From assembly GCF_029948125.1 (NCBI RefSeq), contig NZ_JASAMB010000010.1, forward strand, positions 186,001-250,000: 64,000 nucleotides of DNA, given 5' to 3'. Shown piece after piece: positions 58,887 through 64,000 of this stretch. The DNA is from Catellatospora sp. KI3. GTDB taxonomy: Bacteria > Actinomycetota > Actinomycetes > Mycobacteriales > Micromonosporaceae. A program made the translations under genes and the position numbers. Below the pieces are notes generated by a model. It saw only the letters and a list, made by a program, of their open reading frames with translations. It was not told where the DNA came from and made no database searches. The number at the start of each line of letters is the position of its first letter. Position 1 is the stretch's first letter.

Positions 58887-60134
58887 ATGCGGGCACGGCA
58901 GTCACTGGCGGCGGGCGCGGCGATCCTGGTCGCGTTCGCCTGGGCGCAGGCCGGGGCGGCACCGGTCGGCCGGGCGGCGGCGCTGCCCGGCGCGGCGACA
59001 CCGCCGCTGGTCGCGTACTCGGGGCGGGCGTTCGGCGGCGACTGGCAGTCGTATGGCACGGGCGTGTTCGACAACGCCCGGGGCGAACTGGGCACCGTGG
59101 GGAACGACGCGATCAGCTCGCTGCGGGTGGCGCCCGGCTACCGGGCCGTGGGCTGCGTCGAGGGCGGCGGAGAAGGCCGGGTCGACGAGGGCGACCTCGG
59201 CCGGTGCCGCATCTTCGGGCCGGGCGGCCACGACTCCGTGGGCAGGGACCTCGACGACAAGATCTCCCTGCTGGCCGTGTACGGCGGCCCCGCCCGCCAC
59301 GCGGGCGCCACCGCGTACCAGGGGCCGGGGTTCACCGGCGCGGACCTGCCGCTGGGGCCTGGCGGGTTCGAGGCGGCCACGGGCGCGCTCGACCGGCTCG
59401 GGGCGGCGATCTCCTCGCTGGCCGTCGAGGACGGCTACCGGGTGGTGGCCTGCGACCGCGACAGCGTGTCGGCCGGCAGCGACGCCGACCTCGGGCTGTG
59501 CCGCCTGTTCGGACCCGGCCGGCACAGCGGCGTCGGCGACGACCTGCAGCGCAGGATCTCGCTGGTCGCGGTCGGCGGTCCCGCGCTGACCGCGACCAGC
59601 GACGCCGGTATGGCCGGACTCCGCCAGACCTTCGGCCCCGGCATCCACCAGGCGCTGGCCGGCGAGCTGTCCCAGGTCGGCAACGACGCGGTCACCGCAC
59701 TGCGCGTGGCCGACGGCTACCGCGTGATCGCGTGCGCGGACGACCGCACCGACCTCATCGGACAGGGCGACCTCGGCCTGTGCCGCCTGTACGGCCCCGG
59801 CGACCGGGACCTGTCCGACGGCCGCCTCAACGACGCCGTGTCCCTGCTCGCGGTCTACCCGGGCGGCGCGAGCGGCGACTCCGTCCTGGCCTACGCCGAC
59901 CGCGACCTCAACGGCGCCTCCGCCGCGTTCGGCCCCGGCTGGTACCCGGCCGCCGACCTCGGCAAGGTCGGCAACGACACCGCCAGCTCCCTCAAGGTCC
60001 GCTCCGGCCGCGCCGTCGCCTGCGAACACGACCGCGAGCGGCTGGGCACCTGCCGCCTGTACACCGTGGGCGACCACCCCTTCGTAGGCACCTCCCTCAA
60101 CGACCGCATCTCCCTGCTCGCCGTCGCCCCCTGA
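58887..60134 (+). CDS. Secreted beta/gamma-crystallin-like protein with eight Greek-key-type motifs
   Basis: A 415-aa exported protein from ATG 58887 (GAGGGGG upstream). A signal peptide ends near AGA-AP. The mature part is four ~90-residue units, each with two motifs of the form N/D-D-x-x-S/T-S/L: NDAISSL and DDKISLL, AAISSL and RRISLV, NDAVTAL and NDAVSLL, NDTASSL and NDRISLL. Each unit also has GYR-V/A-x-x-C and C-R-x-F/Y-G-P-G. The acidic pairs plus Ser are the Ca2+ sites of microbial beta/gamma-crystallins; the second unit has lost them, so calcium affinity may differ between domains. Cysteine pairs may form disulfides. The biological role is unknown. Confidence 0.8.
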   Translation: MRARQSLAAGAAILVAFAWAQAGAAPVGRAAALPGAATPPLVAYSGRAFGGDWQSYGTGVFDNARGELGTVGNDAISSLRVAPGYRAVGCVEGGGEGRVDEGDLGRCRIFGPGGHDSVGRDLDDKISLLAVYGGPARHAGATAYQGPGFTGADLPLGPGGFEAATGALDRLGAAISSLAVEDGYRVVACDRDSVSAGSDADLGLCRLFGPGRHSGVGDDLQRRISLVAVGGPALTATSDAGMAGLRQTFGPGIHQALAGELSQVGNDAVTALRVADGYRVIACADDRTDLIGQGDLGLCRLYGPGDRDLSDGRLNDAVSLLAVYPGGASGDSVLAYADRDLNGASAAFGPGWYPAADLGKVGNDTASSLKVRSGRAVACEHDRERLGTCRLYTVGDHPFVGTSLNDRISLLAVAP

Positions 60135-60171
60135 CCGGGACGTGCGGCCCCGCAGCCCGCGTCGCGGGTTC

Positions 60172-60235
60172 GTGCAGTTTCGGGGAAAGTGCAGGAAAGG
60201 CGCCCAAGATTCCTGCACTTTCCCCGAAACTGCAG
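60172..60235. repeat. Dispersed palindrome, copy 6
   Basis: Left arm GTGCAGTTTCGGGGAAAGTG (60172-60191). Right arm CTGCACTTTCCCCGAAACTG, ending in TGCAG at 60235. The loop (GCGCCCAAGATTC) is nearly identical to that of copy 5. It is the least decayed copy and starts 38 bp after the crystallin-like gene stop. Confidence 0.9.
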
Positions 60236-60360
60236 CCACCTGCCTCCCTCGTACGCGGCGGGTGGATCGCAGACCCTGCCGATCGAGCACGGGTGAGCCG
60301 GGCCGGGGCGCCGCCCGACGCGGCGGCGTCCCGGCACCGACGGCTGGATACGATGCGCCG

Positions 60361-60915
60361 ATGCAGCCTGATCTGTCCCGGCCCTGTTCATGCCGCCTGT
60401 GCGTGCCCTCGGGGGAGGAGTTGGAAGCACACCGGCAGACGGTCGTGGACCATGTCGGTGAGTACGGCTGGCACGCGGCCGGGGTGCTCGCCGACGACCA
60501 GTCGCCGGGGTGGGCGTACACGGTGGGGTTGTGGCACAGCCTGGGCCGCCCCGAGGTGTCGGTGTTCGGGCTGCCGGTGGAGAAGGCGATGGACATCGTG
60601 AACGTGGCGGGGCGGCTGGTCCGCGACGGCGGCACGCTGGTCGACGGCCGCGACAGCGACGAGATCCTGCGCGGCGTCCCGGTCGCGGTGCGCAAGGTGC
60701 ATTTCAGCTGGTACGCCGACCTGTTCGGTCAGGCCGTCGGCTTCTACCAGGGCAAGGTCCCGCCGATGCTGCAGCTGGTGTGGCCGGACCGGTCGGGCCG
60801 CTGGCCGTGGGAGGCCGAAGTGGAGGCGTCCTGCCGCGACAGCCAGCCGATGCTGTGGCTGCCCTGGGACGACCACCCCCGCAACGCCTGGACCGCCCTG
60901 CGCGACGGGCAGTAG
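60361..60915 (+). CDS. DUF4262-domain protein
   Basis: A 184-aa protein from ATG 60361, 6 nt after TACGAT (60349-60354), so probably leaderless. The DUF4262 pattern is clear: GWHAAGVLADDQSPGWAYTV, then GLWHSLGRPEVSVFGLPVEK and MDIVNVAGRLVRDGG. The C-terminal half holds VHFSWYADLFGQAVGFYQGK and MLQLVWPDRSGRWPW. The N-terminal CSCRLC could bind a metal but is not a family feature I know. DUF4262 proteins are widespread in bacteria with no established activity. The gene stands alone. Confidence 0.85.
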   Translation: MQPDLSRPCSCRLCVPSGEELEAHRQTVVDHVGEYGWHAAGVLADDQSPGWAYTVGLWHSLGRPEVSVFGLPVEKAMDIVNVAGRLVRDGGTLVDGRDSDEILRGVPVAVRKVHFSWYADLFGQAVGFYQGKVPPMLQLVWPDRSGRWPWEAEVEASCRDSQPMLWLPWDDHPRNAWTALRDGQ

Positions 60916-60966
60916 CCGGCGATAAATCGGCTGCGTCCGGCGGCGGGGCGCGGCTACCGTCCTTGC

Positions 60967-61164
60967 ATGACGACGATGCTGGTACAGGTGGATCTGAGGT
61001 CGAGCGGGCGCTATCTGACGTGCTGGGTCGAGCCGAAGGTGCGCGTAGGGGACCAGGTCACGCTCAAGTCTTCCGAAGAGCCCGCCCGCCGCTGGGACGT
61101 GCTGCGCGTGGGCGAGCCCCGCGTGACCACGGACATCAAGCGCGGCTGGAGCAACAACATCTGA
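60967..61164 (+). CDS. Small hypothetical protein (65 aa)
   Basis: ATG 60967 lies 6 nt after TACCGT (60955-60960), which supports expression from a leaderless mRNA. The 65-aa product is strand-rich (MLVQVDLRSSGRYLTCWVEP, then VRVGDQVTLKSSEEPARRW and VLRVGEPRV) and looks like a small beta-barrel with a basic C-terminal tail (DIKRGWSNNI). Codon bias matches that of neighbouring genes. A hairpin follows the stop. I do not recognise the family; nucleic-acid or protein binding is a guess from fold alone. Confidence 0.6.
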   Translation: MTTMLVQVDLRSSGRYLTCWVEPKVRVGDQVTLKSSEEPARRWDVLRVGEPRVTTDIKRGWSNNI

Positions 61165-61183
61165 GCCGCTGGACAAGTGGCGC

Positions 61184-61215
61184 ACCCGCCTCGTCCCACC
61201 CGGGACGGGGCGGGT
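61184..61215 (+). terminator. Terminator hairpin after the 65-aa gene
   Basis: ACCCGCC-T-CGTCCC (61184-61197) pairs with GGGACG-G-GGCGGGT (61202-61215), with one internal mismatch and a 4-nt loop, followed by TTTCG. Confidence 0.75.
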
Positions 61216-61264
61216 TTCGCATGTTGGGTGAATGGAACGGGCCCGGATTGGGCATGCTGGACCC

Positions 61265-62995
61265 ATGAGCGAGGCGGGAGCAGGGCTGGCGGCGTCGCTG
61301 GTGCGCCTGCGCGACGAGCTGGCCGGGGTCGCGTACCCGCTGCCGCTGCCTGACGCCGCCACCGACGCGGCTCTGGCCAGGGCGAGCGTGGGGCAGCTCG
61401 ACGACTACCTGATCCCGCGCCTGGCCCGGCTGGACGCGCCGCTGCTGGCGGTGGCCGGCGGTTCCACCGGGGCGGGCAAGTCGACGCTGGTCAACAGCCT
61501 GGTGCAGGCGCCGGTGAGCGTGGCCGGGGCGCGCCGCCCGACGACCCGGGCCCCGGTGCTGGTGTGCCATCCGGGCGACGCGACCTGGTTCGGGCAGGCG
61601 CAGCTGCTGCCGCGCCTGGGGCGTACCCATACCCCCGGCGGACCCGGCACCGACCTGGTGATCGTCACGTCGGCCGCGTTGACCCCGGGCCTGGCGCTGC
61701 TGGACGCCCCGGACATCGACTCGGTCGAGGAGGCCAACCGGGCGCTGGCCGAGCAGCTGCTGGCCGCCGCGGACCTGTGGCTGTTCGTCACGACCGCGGT
61801 CCGCTACGCCGACGCGGTGCCGTGGGAGCTGCTGACCACCGCCCGCGAGCGGGGCACCGCCGTGGCGGTGGTGCTCAACCGAGTGCCGTCCGGCGCCGAC
61901 GACGAGGTCGTGCCGCACCTGCGGGAGATGCTGGCCGAGCACGGCCTGGGCGAGATCGGCCTGTACGTGGTGGCCGAGCGCCGCCTGGACGAGCAGGGCC
62001 TGCTGCCGCCGGAGGCGGTCGCGCCGCTGCGCGACTGGCTGGACCAGCTGGCCCGCTCGGCGGCCGAGCGGGCCCGGGTGATCCGGCAGACCGTCGACGG
62101 GGCGGTGGCCGCGCTGGTCCCCGCCACCGACCGGCTGGCCGCCGGCGCCGACGGTCAGGCCGCGGCGGTCGGCGAGCTCCGGGAGGCCGCCGAGCGGGCG
62201 TACCGGGACGCGGAGCTGACCGTCGACCACGGGCTGCGCGACGGGGTGCTGTTCCGGGGCGAGGTGCTGACCCGGTGGCAGGAGCTGGTCGGCACGGGCG
62301 AGTTCATGCGCGGGCTGCAGGCGAGGGTGGGCCGCTGGCGCGACCGGATCGTCGCGGCGGTCTCCGGCAAGCCGATGCCCGACGAGCAGCTCAAGACGGC
62401 GCTGGAGTCGGGCCTGGTGACGTTCCTGCACGGTACGGCCGCCGACGCCGCCGAGCAGGCGGTCACCGCGTGGCGCACCCGCCCGGCGGGCGCGGCGGTG
62501 CTGGCCGCCCCGGGCGGTCCGGAGCTGGCCGCGCCGTCGCCGGACCTGCCCGACCGCGCCGACCGGCTGGTGCGTGACTGGCAGCGCGGCGTGCTGGAGC
62601 TGGTGCGCACCGAGTCCGGCAACCGCCTGTTCGCGGCCAAGGCCAGCGCGTACGCGGTGAACGCGCTCGGGCTGTGCCTGATGGTCGCCACGTTCGCGGC
62701 CACCGCGTTCATCCCGACCGGGGCCGAGATCGCGGTCGCGGGCGGCACCACCATCGCCGCGCAGAAGGTGCTGGAGGCGGTCTTCGGCGACCAGGCGGTG
62801 CGGCGGCTGGCCGAGCAGGCCCGCCAGGACCTGCTGGCCCGGGTGCGCACCCTCTACGGCGAGGAGGCGCGGCGGTTCCACGCGGTGCTCGCCGCGGTCG
62901 GCGTCGACCCGGACGCGGGGCAGCGGCTGCGCGCCGCGGCCTCGGCGGTGCGCGCGGCCCGGCAGGCCGACCCGGTCCCGGGCGGGGCGGCATGA
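61265..62995 (+). CDS. Dynamin-like/HSR1-type membrane-associated GTPase
   Basis: A 576-aa protein from ATG 61265. The G domain lies in the first ~220 residues: G1 P-loop GGSTGAGKSTLVNSL, G2 Thr in RRPTTRAP, G3 LLDAPDIDSV (Asp-Ala-Pro in place of D-x-x-G), and G4-like VVLNRVPSG. A helical stalk follows, then a hydrophobic double span near the C-terminus (ALGLCLMVATFAATAFIP and IAVAGGTTIAAQKVLEAVF). The layout recalls bacterial dynamin-like proteins that act on membranes. It overlaps the next GTPase gene by 4 bp, and the two probably work as a pair. Confidence 0.85.
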   Translation: MSEAGAGLAASLVRLRDELAGVAYPLPLPDAATDAALARASVGQLDDYLIPRLARLDAPLLAVAGGSTGAGKSTLVNSLVQAPVSVAGARRPTTRAPVLVCHPGDATWFGQAQLLPRLGRTHTPGGPGTDLVIVTSAALTPGLALLDAPDIDSVEEANRALAEQLLAAADLWLFVTTAVRYADAVPWELLTTARERGTAVAVVLNRVPSGADDEVVPHLREMLAEHGLGEIGLYVVAERRLDEQGLLPPEAVAPLRDWLDQLARSAAERARVIRQTVDGAVAALVPATDRLAAGADGQAAAVGELREAAERAYRDAELTVDHGLRDGVLFRGEVLTRWQELVGTGEFMRGLQARVGRWRDRIVAAVSGKPMPDEQLKTALESGLVTFLHGTAADAAEQAVTAWRTRPAGAAVLAAPGGPELAAPSPDLPDRADRLVRDWQRGVLELVRTESGNRLFAAKASAYAVNALGLCLMVATFAATAFIPTGAEIAVAGGTTIAAQKVLEAVFGDQAVRRLAEQARQDLLARVRTLYGEEARRFHAVLAAVGVDPDAGQRLRAAASAVRAARQADPVPGGAA

Positions 62996-64000
62996 CCGCG
63001 TCCACCGTGTACGACCGCATCGAGGCGCTGCGCCGGTTCACCACCGCCGCGCAGCCGTACCTGCCGGAGTCCGAGCTGGCCGCCGCGCGGGCCCTGGCCG
63101 TCAAGGCCGACGAGCGGCTGGCGCTGTCGCGGGCGCACACCGTGGTGGCGCTGGCCGGGGCGACCGGCACCGGCAAGTCCAGCATCTTCAACGCCCTGGC
63201 CGGGCTGACGCTGTCGCAGGCGGGCCTGCGCCGCCCCACCACCGGCCAGGCGCACGCCTGCGTCTGGGGCGACCAGCCCGCCGACGACCTGCTCGACTGG
63301 CTCGGCGTGGGCAAGCGCTTCGCCCGGCCCGGCGGCACCGACCCGGACCTGTCCGGCCTGGTGCTGCTGGACCTGCCCGACTTCGACTCGGTGCACGACG
63401 CGCACCGGGCCGAGGTCGACCGGCTGCTGAAGGTCGTCGACCAGATCGTGTGGGTGCTGCACCCGCAGAAGTACGCCGACCGCGTCGTCCACCACGGCTA
63501 CCTGGCCCGGTTCCACCGCCACCGCGAGATCACCGTCGTCGACCTCAACCAGGTCGACCTGCTGTCCGCCGACGACCTGCAGGTGTGCCTGCTGGACCTG
63601 CGCCGCCTGCTCGCCGACGACGGCCTGGCCGACGTGCCCGTGCTGACCAGTTCCACCGTCGGCCCGCCGGGGCTGTCCGCGCTGGCCGACACGGTCGGCG
63701 CGGCGGTCGCGGCCCGGCAGGCGGCGCAGCGGCGGCTGGCCGCCGATGTGGACGACGCCGTCGCCGACCTCGGCCCGCTGGTCGCCGCGGACCTGCCGAA
63801 GGATGCGCTGGGCAAGCAGGTGCTGCGGCCACTGACCGACGCGCTGGCGCGGGCGGCGGGCGTGCCGCTGGTCGCCGACGCCACCGAGCGGGCGTACGTG
63901 CACCGCGCCCGCAAGCGCACCGGCTGGCCGCCGCTGCGCTGGGTCCGCCGGCTGCGCCCCGACCCGCTGATCCGCCTGCACCTGGGCGGTCCCGCCGGGG
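62992..64000 (+). CDS. GTPase (YfjP/HSR1-related), truncated by window end
   Basis: At least 336 residues from ATG 62992, overlapping the previous GTPase stop (ATGA); no stop codon is reached before 64000. G1 is LAGATGTGKSSIFNALAG (~residue 55), G2 Thr is in RRPTTGQAH, G3 is LLDLPDFDSVHD and G4 is VVDLNQVD, which matches the N-x-x-D specificity motif better than its partner does. The C-terminal part visible is basic (ARKRTGWPPLRWVRRLRP), perhaps preceding a membrane segment outside the window. A paired GTPase system at the membrane is inferred; its role is unknown. Confidence 0.85.
   Translation, partial: MTASTVYDRIEALRRFTTAAQPYLPESELAAARALAVKADERLALSRAHTVVALAGATGTGKSSIFNALAGLTLSQAGLRRPTTGQAHACVWGDQPADDLLDWLGVGKRFARPGGTDPDLSGLVLLDLPDFDSVHDAHRAEVDRLLKVVDQIVWVLHPQKYADRVVHHGYLARFHRHREITVVDLNQVDLLSADDLQVCLLDLRRLLADDGLADVPVLTSSTVGPPGLSALADTVGAAVAARQAAQRRLAADVDDAVADLGPLVAADLPKDALGKQVLRPLTDALARAAGVPLVADATERAYVHRARKRTGWPPLRWVRRLRPDPLIRLHLGGPAG

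Overview
The window is very GC-rich actinobacterial chromosome. It shows strong G/C third-position bias, many GTG starts, tight ATGA/GTGA overlaps and at least ten genes whose start codon sits 6-8 nt after a TAnnnT -10 box, as in leaderless mRNAs. Gene content (SigE-family and ECF42-type sigma factors, SARP and LAL regulators, DivIVA-like coiled coils, split lycopene cyclase, terpene synthase, many secreted proteins) fits a filamentous actinomycete. I infer Micromonosporaceae, but no rRNA or core marker is present to prove it. I see no phage, IS element, CRISPR array, tRNA or rRNA.

Layout: (1) 0.1-3.9 kb, small soluble and membrane proteins (LRV-repeat protein, zinc ribbon protein, acetyltransferase, DUF402 protein). 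(2) 4-13.8 kb, a secreted-protein block: C39-like peptidase, CarboxypepD_reg/Cna-B-like repeat protein, a large SARP/AfsR regulator and a 1031-aa secreted helical protein of unknown function. (3) 13.9-17.2 kb, a SigE-family sigma factor with a beta-propeller membrane partner, then a convergent ECF42-type sigma factor translationally coupled to a DGPF protein. (4) 17.3-24 kb, cell wall and glucan enzymes: amidase, class A penicillin-binding protein, and a GH64 glucanase-RICIN protein with two LacI-type operator palindromes upstream. (5) 24.4-32.2 kb, an orphan PhzE/TrpEG-like fusion enzyme, MOSC protein, secreted proteins, methyltransferase, SGNH hydrolase and terpene synthase. (6) 32.3-40.5 kb, LAL regulator, M4 metalloprotease, class IV aminotransferase convergent with a sulfotransferase-like protein, and a lipoprotein. 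(7) 40.6-49.9 kb, CASTOR/POLLUX-type channel, two Cys-rich membrane proteins, two DivIVA-like proteins flanking a TetR regulator, a Rossmann protein and a phosphoesterase remnant. (8) 50-58.8 kb, a carotenoid locus. (9) 58.9-64 kb, an eight-motif beta/gamma-crystallin-like protein, two small proteins and a pair of overlapping GTPases cut by the window end.

The carotenoid locus is the most coherent system. A six-gene minus-strand operon (crtB, crtYc, crtYd, acyltransferase, glycosyltransferase, cytochrome P450) diverges from crtE-crtI across a 62-bp spacer with three helically phased TCGAC motifs. A MarR regulator and a second winged-helix-like protein lie downstream of crtI. Together they suggest a cyclised C40 carotenoid that is oxidised, glycosylated and acylated.

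The most unusual non-coding signal is a family of six intergenic ~63-66-bp imperfect palindromes with arms based on GTGCAGTTTCGGGGAAAGTG. Four of the six lie within 40 bp of an upstream stop codon. A second, unrelated palindrome is embedded in the 3' end of crtYc, and a 126-bp tandem duplication lies between crtI and marR.
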